The notes beneath the pieces were generated by a model that saw nothing but the letters and a program-made list of their open reading frames with translations, ran no database searches and was not told the DNA's origin. 64,000 bases of DNA. Source: Kribbella solani. Its GTDB lineage: Bacteria; Actinomycetota; Actinomycetes; Propionibacteriales; Kribbellaceae. Positions 34,508 through 42,380 of the stretch are shown here, piece by piece (positions within the stretch are counted from its first letter, which is position 1; each line of letters begins with the position of its first letter). Position numbers and translations under genes: made by a program. The DNA lies in assembly GCF_014205295.1 (NCBI RefSeq), contig NZ_JACHNF010000001.1, positions 3,844,001-3,908,000 of the forward strand, written 5' to 3'.

Positions 34508-34915
34508 ATGGCCCGTTATGAAGTGGTTGCGCGTGCGATGACCGATCGGCGGCTGGCCGACTCCGACTACCTTGAGCTTGCCCTGAAGTCCTGGTCGCTG
34601 GACAAGGGGATGCGGTTCCAGCGGATCGAGGATCTGCCCGACGGGTCGATCGCGATCGTGCTGCAGCAGAAGTTTTCACCGCGTCACCACGACGCGGCCT
34701 GCGCGATGGCGAACCGGAGCCTGGCTCAGCTCGGCATCCCGGCCGGCCAGGTCCAGCAGATCGACCTGCACCGGATGACCCGCAAGGGCGGCCGCGCACT
34801 GGTCCGCTCCTGGCGCGGCCCGAACAACCCACCCACCGCGGGCGACCGCGAACCCCGCCGCCCCAAGCCCAACCCACCGCACCTGAACGCGTCCCTGGAC
34901 CTGCCTGCTGAGTGA
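34508..34915 (+). CDS. Unrecognised 135-residue protein
   Basis: From ATG 34508 with GGGG just ahead. The first 90 residues look like a folded alpha/beta domain (MARYEVVARAMTDRRLADSD; SLDKGMRFQRIEDLPDGSIA), the last 45 are basic and Pro-rich (NNPPTAGDREPRRPKPNPP) and probably unstructured. No family recognised. The 21-bp array ends about 40 bp upstream, within its leader, so copy-number change could affect expression. Confidence 0.6.
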   Translation: MARYEVVARAMTDRRLADSDYLELALKSWSLDKGMRFQRIEDLPDGSIAIVLQQKFSPRHHDAACAMANRSLAQLGIPAGQVQQIDLHRMTRKGGRALVRSWRGPNNPPTAGDREPRRPKPNPPHLNASLDLPAE

Positions 34916-34917
34916 CC

Positions 34918-35017
34918 GGACCTGTGGCACTCACCAACCGCGCCCGACCGGCGTGGTCGGCCACCTCTTGAGCGTGCCGCCCGGGCGGTTGTCGAGGTTG
35001 GTGAGTGCCTCAGGTCC
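34918..35017. terminator. Large bidirectional hairpin between convergent genes
   Basis: A 22-bp stem with one mismatch (34918-34939 with 34996-35017) encloses two smaller hairpins (CCGACC/GGTCGG and CCGCCCGGGCGG). It begins two bases after the rightward stop and ends three bases before the leftward PIG-L stop, so it probably terminates both transcripts. Confidence 0.65.
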
Positions 35018-35020
35018 GCG

Positions 35021-35743
35021 CTACGGCGTGAAGACCTCGAAGCGGGTGCCGTACTTTGTGCCGAGCTGGGTGCCGGCTGGGCGGGAGGTGCCTTCCAGGA
35101 ACTCTTCTGGGTCGAAGTCGGGCCAGCCGAGGCCGTCGATGTACGCCTGGTGGGCCTTCAACGACTGCACTCCCAGGTCGAACGTGTCGGTGGTGTCGAC
35201 GCCGTGCCGGGCGGCTGGTGACCCGGACGCCCACACCTGGCGTACGCCGTCCCACTTGTCGCCCGCGTCCGGGAAGATCCACCGGTTCGCGGCGTCGCGG
35301 ACCGCGTCCAGGGTCGCGCGGCCGGTGTTGATGTGGTCGGCCTGGTTGAGCAGGACGTCGCCGTCCCAGCTGTCGCGGAAGTTGTTGGTGATGACGATCT
35401 CCGGCCGGTGCCGGCGGATCGCGGCGGTGATCACCCGGCGGAGCGCGACGCCGTACTCGATCGTTCCGTCCGGCTGGCCGAGGAACTCGACCGTCGAGAC
35501 GCCGACGATCCGGGACGACTCGATCTGCTCGGCTTCCCGCAGCGGGCCACACTCGGCCGGGTCGACGCCGTCGATCCCGGCTTCACCGGAGGTCAGCAGG
35601 CAGTACGTGATCTGCTTGCCCTGCCCGGTCCAGCGCGCGATCGCGGCCGCGGCGCCGAATTCCAGGTCGTCCGGGTGCGCGACCACGGCCAGTGCCTGCT
35701 GCCAGTCCTCGACGACTGGTTCGAGCGGTTCCAGAGCATTCAT
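35021..35743 (-). CDS. PIG-L family N-acetyl-sugar deacetylase
   Basis: A 240-residue zinc deacetylase of the LmbE/PIG-L family. The metal site AHPDDLEFGAAA is complete, and NQADHINTGRATLDAVRDAANR provides the third ligand His. Relatives in actinobacteria include MshB and Mca of mycothiol metabolism, and antibiotic-pathway deacetylases; this one lacks enough context to choose. Converges with the 34508 gene. Confidence 0.88.
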   Translation of the reverse strand: MNALEPLEPVVEDWQQALAVVAHPDDLEFGAAAAIARWTGQGKQITYCLLTSGEAGIDGVDPAECGPLREAEQIESSRIVGVSTVEFLGQPDGTIEYGVALRRVITAAIRRHRPEIVITNNFRDSWDGDVLLNQADHINTGRATLDAVRDAANRWIFPDAGDKWDGVRQVWASGSPAARHGVDTTDTFDLGVQSLKAHQAYIDGLGWPDFDPEEFLEGTSRPAGTQLGTKYGTRFEVFTP

Positions 35744-35797
35744 GCTCGCAGGCTAGCCCTGCGGCCAAGCACTGCACCAGGACACACGTGCCGTGGA

Positions 35798-37096
35798 TCA
35801 GCCGAAGACCTGGCGGGTGTACGCGTTCTCGAACACGCGCTGCGGATCGAGCCGATCGCGGACGGCGACGAAGTCGTCGAAGCGCGGGTACCGGGCGCGT
35901 AGCTCCGATGCGCCGAGGGTGTGCAGCTTCCCCCAGTGCGGCCGGCCGTCGTAGTCGGCGACGATCCGCTCGAAGGCCTGGAAGTACGGATCGTGTGGCA
36001 GCTGGTGGTACTGATGGATGGCGACGTACGCCGTCTCCCGCCCGTGCGCTGTGGACAACCAGATATCGTCCGGCGCGGCCACCCGGACCTCGATCGGGAA
36101 CGGAATCCGCGACCCCGACGTGTCGATCCAGTCCCGCAGCCGGCGGATCACCTCGATCACATGCTCGCGCGGCACCGCGTACTCAGACTCGCGGAAGACC
36201 ACGTTGCGCTCGGTACAGAACACCTTGTACGACGCGTCGACGTACTCCCGGGCCGACAATGCGCGCGACGCGATCCGGTTGATCCGCGGCACCATCGCGG
36301 GCTGCCGGACAGCGAGCCGGTTGGTCAGCTCGAAGACCTTGTTGGACAGCAGCTCGTCGTCGACCCAGCCGCGAATCCGCCCGACCGGCGCCGCCTCGAC
36401 GTCCGCGCCGACCCGGTTGTTCCGCTTGGTCAGCGCCAGCTCGGTGTGCGGGAACCAGTAGAACTCGAAGTGATCGTTGCCGTCGGCAAGCTCATCGAAG
36501 CCGTCCAGTACGTCTGCCAGCGGCATCGGCATTTCCTGCGCGCGGAGCAGGAACGCCGGTACGCACTGCAGGGTGAGCGAGCTGATCACGCCGAGCGCGC
36601 CGACCGAGATCCGGGCGGCGGCGAAGACGCCCGGGTTCTCCTCGGCCGAGCAGTGCAGCACCGAGCCGTCCGCGGTGATCAGGTCGAGCCCGACGACCTG
36701 GGTGGCGAGACCGCCGAGCCGCGCGCCGGTGCCGTGCGTGCCGGTCGAGATCGCGCCGGAGATGGTCTGTTTGTCGATGTCGCCGAGGTTCGCCAGTGCC
36801 AGGTCGAACGCGGCCAGGCCGAGGTTGAGCTTCCGCAGCCCGGTGCCGGCGCCGACCGTGACCCGGCCGCTCTGCTGGTCGGCATGGGTGATCGACGACA
36901 GCCGGTCGAGCCTGATCATCACCTCTTGCGGCACCGAGCAGCCGGTGAACGAGTGCCCGGCGCCGACCGCCTTGAGCTTCTTTCCTTGCTCGGCCGCGGA
37001 CTTGACCGCGGCGGCCAGCTCGTCGGCCGAGCCCGGGCGCAGGGTCTCGATGCCGGTCGCCGACTCGGTACCGGACCAGTTCTGCCAGCTGCTCAT
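35798..37096 (-). CDS. FAD-linked sugar lactone oxidase (D-arabinono/L-gulono-1,4-lactone type)
   Basis: A 432-residue VAO-family oxidase. PCMH FAD domain with LKAVGAGHSFTGCSVPQ (His for FAD linkage) and TGTHGTGARLGGLATQV, and the C-terminal ALO domain with HWGKLHTLGASELRARYPRFDDF. The family oxidises aldonolactones to ascorbate-like products with oxygen or an acceptor. Its ATG overlaps the stop of the aldolase-like gene (ATGA), so both are translated together. Confidence 0.88.
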   Translation of the reverse strand: MSSWQNWSGTESATGIETLRPGSADELAAAVKSAAEQGKKLKAVGAGHSFTGCSVPQEVMIRLDRLSSITHADQQSGRVTVGAGTGLRKLNLGLAAFDLALANLGDIDKQTISGAISTGTHGTGARLGGLATQVVGLDLITADGSVLHCSAEENPGVFAAARISVGALGVISSLTLQCVPAFLLRAQEMPMPLADVLDGFDELADGNDHFEFYWFPHTELALTKRNNRVGADVEAAPVGRIRGWVDDELLSNKVFELTNRLAVRQPAMVPRINRIASRALSAREYVDASYKVFCTERNVVFRESEYAVPREHVIEVIRRLRDWIDTSGSRIPFPIEVRVAAPDDIWLSTAHGRETAYVAIHQYHQLPHDPYFQAFERIVADYDGRPHWGKLHTLGASELRARYPRFDDFVAVRDRLDPQRVFENAYTRQVFG

Positions 37097-38247
37097 CCGA
37101 AGTTCTTCCCTTCGCCGCGGTAGGTGACCAGCTCGGTCACCTGCTCGCCGTCGACCGCGTGGACGACGTCGAACCGCTCAAGCATCTCGCCTGCCTTGGC
37201 GTAGCGCATCCACACTCTGTCTCCAAGACGCAGCCGTTCGGACGATTGTCCCTGCACCGGAGTCTGCACCTCGCCAGCACCTTCCGCACCGACCAGTTTC
37301 AGACCGGATGGCCAAGCCGGCGACGGCAGCCGGGACTTCTTCGCCGGGCCGGAAGCCACGTACCCGCCGCTGAAGAGGGTGGCAATCCGCGGCGCGGGCC
37401 GGCGGACGACGTCCAGCGCGTACGCCATCGCGGGCTCGGGCCGGAAGATGTCGTATTTGTCGAACAGCGTGGGTCCGTACAGCCCGGAGCCGGCGGTGAC
37501 CTCGGTGACGACCGGGTCCGCGCTGCTCACCTCAAGGCTGCCGGTGCCGCCGCTGTTCACGATCCGGAGCTGGGCGATCTGCTTGACCGCGTCGACGACC
37601 GCGCCACGACGGTCGGCGAGCTCGGCGGCTGATCGGCGCTTCACCCACCGGATGGCGGGCGAAGTGTCGGGCAGCCCGGCGATCTGCGCCTCGTAGAACA
37701 TCACTCCGGCCAGCTCGAACGCATCGTCGGCGGCCACCGTACGAGCCAAGGCGGCGACGTCGGCCGGAGTGCGCAGCGGCGAGCGGCGGACGCCGAGGTG
37801 CTGGCCGAAGACCCGCAGCGACGCGTCGACGTCGAGGCAGAGCTGGATCCGGGCGTCACCGACAGCGGTCGCCTTGATGAACGCCAGGTGTTCCGGGGAG
37901 TCGATCATCAGCGTGATCCGCGCGGCCGCCTCCGGGTCCGCGGAGAGCTCGCGGAGCGCCGTCCGGTGCGTGGTCGGGTAGCCGAGCAGGATGTCGTCGA
38001 CACCGTTGCGCGCCAGCCAGAGCGCCTCCGGGAGCGCGTAGCTCATCACGCCCCGGAAGCCCGGCTGTGCCAGCGCGGCCTCGATCAGGGCGCGGCAGCG
38101 CACCGACTTGGACGCGACCCGGATCGGTGTCCCCGCGGCGCGCCGGACCAGGTCGGCGGCATTCCGCCGGAACGCGGCCAGGTCGATGACCGCGTACGGC
38201 GCGTCCAGCCCCGCGGTCAGGCGGGCATACCGATCAAAGTCACCCAT
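37093..38247 (-). CDS. PLP-dependent amino acid aldolase/deaminase (alanine racemase fold)
   Basis: A 384-residue fold-III PLP enzyme of the D-threonine aldolase/D-serine dehydratase type. APYAVIDLAAFRRNAADLVRR and TPIRVASKSVRCRALI hold the PLP Lys region; C-terminal GDRVWMRYAKAGEMLERF is typical of the metal-binding end. The ATG at 38247 is chosen because a -35/-10 promoter ends six bases before it. In actinobacteria this gene is often joined to a lactone oxidase, as here; the shared pathway is not known. Confidence 0.85.
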   Translation of the reverse strand: MGDFDRYARLTAGLDAPYAVIDLAAFRRNAADLVRRAAGTPIRVASKSVRCRALIEAALAQPGFRGVMSYALPEALWLARNGVDDILLGYPTTHRTALRELSADPEAAARITLMIDSPEHLAFIKATAVGDARIQLCLDVDASLRVFGQHLGVRRSPLRTPADVAALARTVAADDAFELAGVMFYEAQIAGLPDTSPAIRWVKRRSAAELADRRGAVVDAVKQIAQLRIVNSGGTGSLEVSSADPVVTEVTAGSGLYGPTLFDKYDIFRPEPAMAYALDVVRRPAPRIATLFSGGYVASGPAKKSRLPSPAWPSGLKLVGAEGAGEVQTPVQGQSSERLRLGDRVWMRYAKAGEMLERFDVVHAVDGEQVTELVTYRGEGKNFG

Positions 38248-38253
38248 GATCGG

Positions 38254-38282
38254 AGTGTAGGACACAAAATACTGAAAGGTAA
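38254..38282 (-). promoter_or_regulatory. Promoter of the aldolase-oxidase operon
   Basis: On the minus strand TTACCT, 17 bp, TACACT, then six bases to the ATG at 38247. Transcription would begin at or next to the start codon. Confidence 0.6.
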
Positions 38283-38308
38283 TACAACTTTTCGCTCAGT
38301 TTGGGGGT

Positions 38309-39067
38309 CTATTCGATGACAGCCTCCACAACCGGTACGAGGGCGCGCGCCCAGTCGGCCTGCTGATCCGGTTCAGCGGAGGTGGTGGCGAGCAGCGCGA
38401 CAGTGGACCCGCGAAGTACGGACAGGTCGACGTACGACTCCGCTCCCGCGTACGCCCGTACTGCCGCGGCAGCGGACTGGTCAGTCCAGAGCTGCCTGAC
38501 ACTCAGATCGCCACCGGTGCCACACGCCCGCATGCGCTGCCCGTAGCCCTGGTAATACGCGGTTGCCTGGTCTGAGTTGCTGAAGCGAAGCAGCAGCGCT
38601 GTAGCCGGTAGCGCGGAGGCGGTGCGGTAGCTGCCAGTCAGCGCGTACGCGGGCACCGGCAGCGCGCCCTTAGCCGGACTGCCCGCGCAGCCGGAAGGCA
38701 GGGCTTCGTACGACGCCTGGTGCGGATCGCGGCGTCGGGTCCAGGTGTTGTTACCGACAAAACCGGCCTCTGCACCGCCTGGGTCGGTGTAGGTCTTCCA
38801 GCCGGGTCCAAGCTTGTCCGGCGCCGGCAGGTTGCGTTCGGTGAGCGGTCCGGCGTTGGCCGGCGGCGGAGCGGTCGCCTGCTCGGGTACCTGTGGTGGC
38901 ACGCCCGCGTCTGTTGCTTTGGTCGTACTCAACGTGTTGGTCGGCACCGGCACTGTCCCGCCAACCGTACTGGGGACTGGTGTTGGAGTAGATGGTTGAG
39001 CGACCGGCTTCGCACTGCAGCCGGCCAGCACCACAGCCAGTACGCCAGCAGCCGCTACGCCTCTCAC
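38309..39067 (-). CDS. Secreted lipoprotein of unknown function
   Basis: A 252-residue lipoprotein: signal peptide ending in the lipobox LAGC, a Pro/Thr-rich spacer of about 70 residues (PSTPTPVPSTVGGTVPVP), then a folded domain (LGPGWKTYTDPGGAEAGFVG; SGCAGSP; FSNSDQATAYYQGYGQRMRACG). The paired cysteines may be disulfide-bonded. It resembles PknH-sensor/LpqN-like extracytoplasmic domains only loosely. Its start overlaps the stop of the M15 peptidase gene. Confidence 0.75.
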   Translation of the reverse strand: MRGVAAAGVLAVVLAGCSAKPVAQPSTPTPVPSTVGGTVPVPTNTLSTTKATDAGVPPQVPEQATAPPPANAGPLTERNLPAPDKLGPGWKTYTDPGGAEAGFVGNNTWTRRRDPHQASYEALPSGCAGSPAKGALPVPAYALTGSYRTASALPATALLLRFSNSDQATAYYQGYGQRMRACGTGGDLSVRQLWTDQSAAAAVRAYAGAESYVDLSVLRGSTVALLATTSAEPDQQADWARALVPVVEAVIE

Positions 39068-40317
39068 TTCGGCTCGAAGTGCTGGTAGTCGGGTTTGGCC
39101 CAGCGAGCGCCCCAGAAGTAGCCCTGTCCGACCAGTGCCTTAGTGGTGGCGCTGTTGGCGAACAACATCCCGGGGCGTACGACCGACCGGTTGCGATACG
39201 CCAGACCGTTAGACGGGTACCAGACACCGTTCGCCGCCAGGTACGGGTTCTCCACGGTGTTGACGTCGATCGCCCACCCGTACGAGTGCGGCGACAGCGA
39301 GTACGGATCGCCCGTGACCCGGCGGCAGTTGAACGCAGAGGTGTTGTCGGCGGCCATCGCCTTCACGTCGCTGCCACCGAACACGTCCACTCGCCGCATC
39401 TGCCGAATCGGGAACTTGGCTGCGAGCGTAGAAGTCCAGACCGTGATCATCTTCGCCACGGCCGCGTCACGGAGGATCAGCTCGCCGCGGTGCACCCGGC
39501 CGTCAAAGCCCCAGTAGTTCAGCTGCAACAGCCGTAGCGAGGATGGCGCGACCGGACAGCCCGCTCGGTACGTGTACCGGACCATCGCGGCGGACACGGC
39601 GTACACCTTCGGGTTCAGCACTGCCTTGATCACGATGGTGGCCAGACCGGAGTACTCCATCGCGGACTGGCTGACCTTCCGAGTCACTACGCGTACAGTC
39701 CGGGTGGCCGGTAGGTCGTCCGGCACCCGGAACCGGAAGTTGCCCTTGGCATCCACTGTGGTGACGCCGAGCAGCTGCCACTTGCCGCTACCGAGGTACG
39801 ACTGCAGCGCGAGCTCCTGGCGCGGCTCGGCCGGTACTGTCCGGCCGGTGACCGAGACGCCGGTGAGTGTCGCGTACCAGGACGCCGGTGGGTTGATCAC
39901 GATCTTCCGGTCCTGGATCGGCACGGTCCGGTACGGCGAGATCGCCAGCGCTGTCTCGGCTTTGACACCGATCATGGTGCGGAACGCCCACGTACCAGTA
40001 GACGGCGACACGTAGTTGAACCGGTACGCGCCACCGGCAGTAGTACGAGTCGAAGCGCGTAGTACCCACGCACCGGGTACGCGCTGCCACAGGGTGACGT
40101 ACGACCCGGTGATCGGCTTGCTGAGCTTGCCGGTGAAGACGGTCGGCCTGTCCTCCCAGGACACGGCCGGCTGGTCCAAGCTGATCGACCACTCCGGCGC
40201 CGGAGTGGTCGCAACCGGCGCCGGCGTACTCACAGCCGGCGTCGGCGTAGGAGAAGTAGTTGGAGCAGGTGTAGGTGTAGTGAGCAGCACTGCGACAGCC
40301 ATGACGAAGCGCTTCAT
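39064..40317 (-). CDS. Exported M15 D-alanyl-D-alanine carboxypeptidase-like peptidase
   Basis: A 417-residue exported protein. A short signal peptide is followed by Pro/Thr spacer and two beta-sandwich modules (ISLDQPAVSWEDRPTVFTGKL; VVINPPASWYATLTGVSVTG), then a C-terminal Peptidase_M15_4 domain with the zinc motif SPHSYGWAIDVN (His, Asp) and the closing His in DYQHFEPK. Such enzymes trim peptidoglycan stem peptides. It shares an operon with the lipoprotein gene (ATGA overlap). Confidence 0.88.
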   Translation of the reverse strand: MKRFVMAVAVLLTTPTPAPTTSPTPTPAVSTPAPVATTPAPEWSISLDQPAVSWEDRPTVFTGKLSKPITGSYVTLWQRVPGAWVLRASTRTTAGGAYRFNYVSPSTGTWAFRTMIGVKAETALAISPYRTVPIQDRKIVINPPASWYATLTGVSVTGRTVPAEPRQELALQSYLGSGKWQLLGVTTVDAKGNFRFRVPDDLPATRTVRVVTRKVSQSAMEYSGLATIVIKAVLNPKVYAVSAAMVRYTYRAGCPVAPSSLRLLQLNYWGFDGRVHRGELILRDAAVAKMITVWTSTLAAKFPIRQMRRVDVFGGSDVKAMAADNTSAFNCRRVTGDPYSLSPHSYGWAIDVNTVENPYLAANGVWYPSNGLAYRNRSVVRPGMLFANSATTKALVGQGYFWGARWAKPDYQHFEPK

Positions 40318-40330
40318 CCGCTTCTCCCTC

Positions 40331-40372
40331 CCTGGACGTCAAATACCCCCTATAAGAGGCAGTGACGCCAGG
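40331..40372 (-). terminator. Possible hairpin between dapC and the M15 gene
   Basis: CCTGGACGTCA (40331-40341) pairs with TGACGCCAGG (40363-40372) with one bulged A. It follows the leftward dapC gene but also overlaps the probable promoter of the M15 gene. Confidence 0.35.
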
Positions 40373-40387
40373 AAGAAGTCACAGGTA

Positions 40388-41491
40388 CTACTGCTCCAGT
40401 CGCTTGACCGCCGCGTCGATCCGCTCGTCAGTACCAGTCAGCGCGACGCGTACGTGCCGCTGACCCGCAGTTCCGTAGAAGGCTCCAGGCGCGACCAGGA
40501 TGCCCAAGTCAGCCAGTGCAGCGACAGAGCCGTACGCGTCGTACGACGGATGGGATGCCCACAGGTACAGCCCACCGTTGGACAGCGTGATCTCCCAGCC
40601 CGCGCTGGTCAGCGCATCCCGCAGCACCGCGCGGCGGCGCAGGTACCGGCCACGCTGCTCCTCAACATGTACGTCGTCAGCGAACGCGGCAGCCATCGCG
40701 GCCTGGATCGGCGACGGCACCATCAACCCGGCGTGCTTCCGCACCTCAAGCAGTTCCGCCACGACAGTCGGATCACCAGTAGCGAACCCACCGCGGTACC
40801 CGGCCAGGTTGGAGCGCTTGGACAGCGAGTGCACCGCCAGCAGGTTGTCGAAGCTGCCGCCCGACACATCCGGGTGCAGCACCGACACCGGCTTCTCGTC
40901 CCAGCCGAACTCGGTGTAGCACTCGTCGCTGACCAGTAGTACGTCATTCGCACGAGCCCACTCGACCGCGCGGCGCAGATCAGCCGCCGGGGTGATCTCA
41001 CCGGACGGGTTGCGCGGGGAGTTCAGGTACGCGACCCGCACCGCACCCTCGTACGCCGATGGGTCCGCGACCGGAACGCTGGTCGCCCGTGCAAGCGCGG
41101 CACCCGCCTCGTACGTCGGGTAGGCCAGGTCCGGGATCAGGACCGTGTCACCCGCGCCGATACCCAACAGAGTCGGCAGCATCATGATCAGCTCTTTGGT
41201 ACCGATCACCGGCAGCACCTCGCGCTGCGGGTCCACTCCGGTCACACCGAGGCGCCGGTCCATCCAGTCCACCGCGGCCTGGCGCGCCGACGCCGTACCA
41301 AGGGTGGTCGGGTACGCCGGGGCGTCCGCGGCATCGGCCAGCGCCTTCTTGACCAGCTCCGGCACCGGGTCCACCGGGCTGCCGACCGAGAGGTCGACGA
41401 TGCCGTCCGGATGCCCGGCCGCCTTCTGCTTGTAAGGGGCGAGCTTGTCCCACGGGAAGTCTGGCAGCCGGGAGGAGGTCTCGAAGATCAC
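40388..41491 (-). CDS. dapC: Succinyldiaminopimelate transaminase
   Basis: A 367-residue fold-I aminotransferase of lysine/diaminopimelate biosynthesis in actinobacteria. GTKELIMMLP, NSPRNPSGE, LLVSDECYTEFGW and the PLP Lys in HSLSKRSNLAGYRGGF are present. Starting at GTG 41491 with GGGGGAG nine bases ahead. In many actinobacteria a ferredoxin gene (fdxA) directly precedes dapC; it is absent here, replaced by a large hairpin and a GroES-like gene. Confidence 0.88.
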   Translation of the reverse strand: MIFETSSRLPDFPWDKLAPYKQKAAGHPDGIVDLSVGSPVDPVPELVKKALADAADAPAYPTTLGTASARQAAVDWMDRRLGVTGVDPQREVLPVIGTKELIMMLPTLLGIGAGDTVLIPDLAYPTYEAGAALARATSVPVADPSAYEGAVRVAYLNSPRNPSGEITPAADLRRAVEWARANDVLLVSDECYTEFGWDEKPVSVLHPDVSGGSFDNLLAVHSLSKRSNLAGYRGGFATGDPTVVAELLEVRKHAGLMVPSPIQAAMAAAFADDVHVEEQRGRYLRRRAVLRDALTSAGWEITLSNGGLYLWASHPSYDAYGSVAALADLGILVAPGAFYGTAGQRHVRVALTGTDERIDAAVKRLEQ

Positions 41492-41541
41492 GCAGTCATT
41501 CTCCCCCACCCGCCGCGCGGGTCGGAGACAGTGTCCAGCTC

Positions 41542-41706
41542 AGAGGGCGTCTGGGAACTCTGTGCCGTAGCGAGGAGGTGCTCGGTGCGGTGGCTCGGTG
41601 CGTGGGGGCGAAGGTCTCGATGCGGCGCATCGTGGCCTTTGCACCCGTGCGGCGAGGTGCCGCGCCGAGTGCCCCGCAGTAGGTGCAGGGTTCTCAGACG
41701 CCCTCT
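41542..41706. repeat. Large inverted repeat between the GroES-like gene and dapC
   Basis: Terminal arms of 25 nt match at 21 positions, the outer 12 perfectly (41542-41553 with 41695-41706). An inner pair (CTCGGTGCGG/CCGCGCCGAG) nests inside. The right arm ends on the first base of the GroES-like stop codon. It may be a terminator or a small insertion. Confidence 0.6.
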
Positions 41707-42044
41707 CAGAGATAGAGCCCGGTCTGGCCGTCTTCCAGGCGGCCGGCCGCGACCGCGTGCAGGTCACGCTCGCGGAGCAGGATGTAGTCGTCGCCACGGA
41801 CCTCCACCTCGGCCCGGTCCTCCGGGTCGAACAGCACCCGGTCGTCGACCTCGACGGTGCGTACGTTCGCACCGACCGCGACGACCTTGGCCCAGGCCAG
41901 CCGGCGGCCCATCTGGGCAGTGGCGGGGATCAGGATGCCCGCCGACGACTTTCGCTCGCCCTCCTGTTCGAGGGAGACCAGGACGCGGTCGTGCAGCATC
42001 CGGATCGGCAACTTGTCGTCGGAGAGCTTCTTGCGAGGAGTCAC
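41706..42044 (-). CDS. Small GroES/Cpn10-like protein
   Basis: A 112-residue cpn10-fold protein (LPIRMLHDRVLVSLEQEGERKSSAGILIP, then VVAVGANVRTVEVDDRVLF and EVRGDDYILLRERDLHAV). It is distinct from housekeeping GroES: no GroEL gene is near and the mobile-loop part is changed. GTG start overlaps the DUF3618 stop (GTGA). The DUF3618/Cpn10 pair recurs in actinobacteria; its function is unknown. Confidence 0.82.
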   Translation of the reverse strand: MTPRKKLSDDKLPIRMLHDRVLVSLEQEGERKSSAGILIPATAQMGRRLAWAKVVAVGANVRTVEVDDRVLFDPEDRAEVEVRGDDYILLRERDLHAVAAGRLEDGQTGLYL

Positions 42045-42304
42045 CGGCGACCCACCAGGCGACGGATCACCAGCAGTACGCCGACCACACCGGCCACCGC
42101 GCCGGCGACCGCGACGATCTTCTGGGTCCGCAGCTGCCCGTGCTCGTCGAAGACCTGCGACTTCGCCTGCTCGACCTGGCGCAGTGCCACGTTCTTCGGG
42201 TTCGCCCGGTCGACCAGCTCGTCCACGGTCGAGGCCAACCGCAACCGGGTGGCGGCGATGTCCGCCTCGATCTGCTCGGCGGTCCGAGCCTTCGTGTCCG
42301 ACAC
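42041..42304 (-). CDS. DUF3618 membrane-associated protein
   Basis: An 87-residue protein with the DUF3618 signature EQIEADIAATRLRLASTVDELVDRANPKNV, a helical stretch and one C-terminal membrane helix (IVAVAGAVAGVVGVLLVI) ending in arginines. Overlaps the GroES-like gene by four bases; the two proteins may act together at the membrane. Confidence 0.88.
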   Translation of the reverse strand: MSDTKARTAEQIEADIAATRLRLASTVDELVDRANPKNVALRQVEQAKSQVFDEHGQLRTQKIVAVAGAVAGVVGVLLVIRRLVGRR

Positions 42305-42380
42305 CTGTCGAGCTCCCTTCCCTCGGCGGGGCTGCCCCGGGATGCCCGGGCCTGCCCCTCGTCACCACCATCCTCGCAGG

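Noticed and set aside
34139..35017. A CRISPR array
   Set aside because: The repeats are contiguous without unique spacers, and no cas gene is present in the window.
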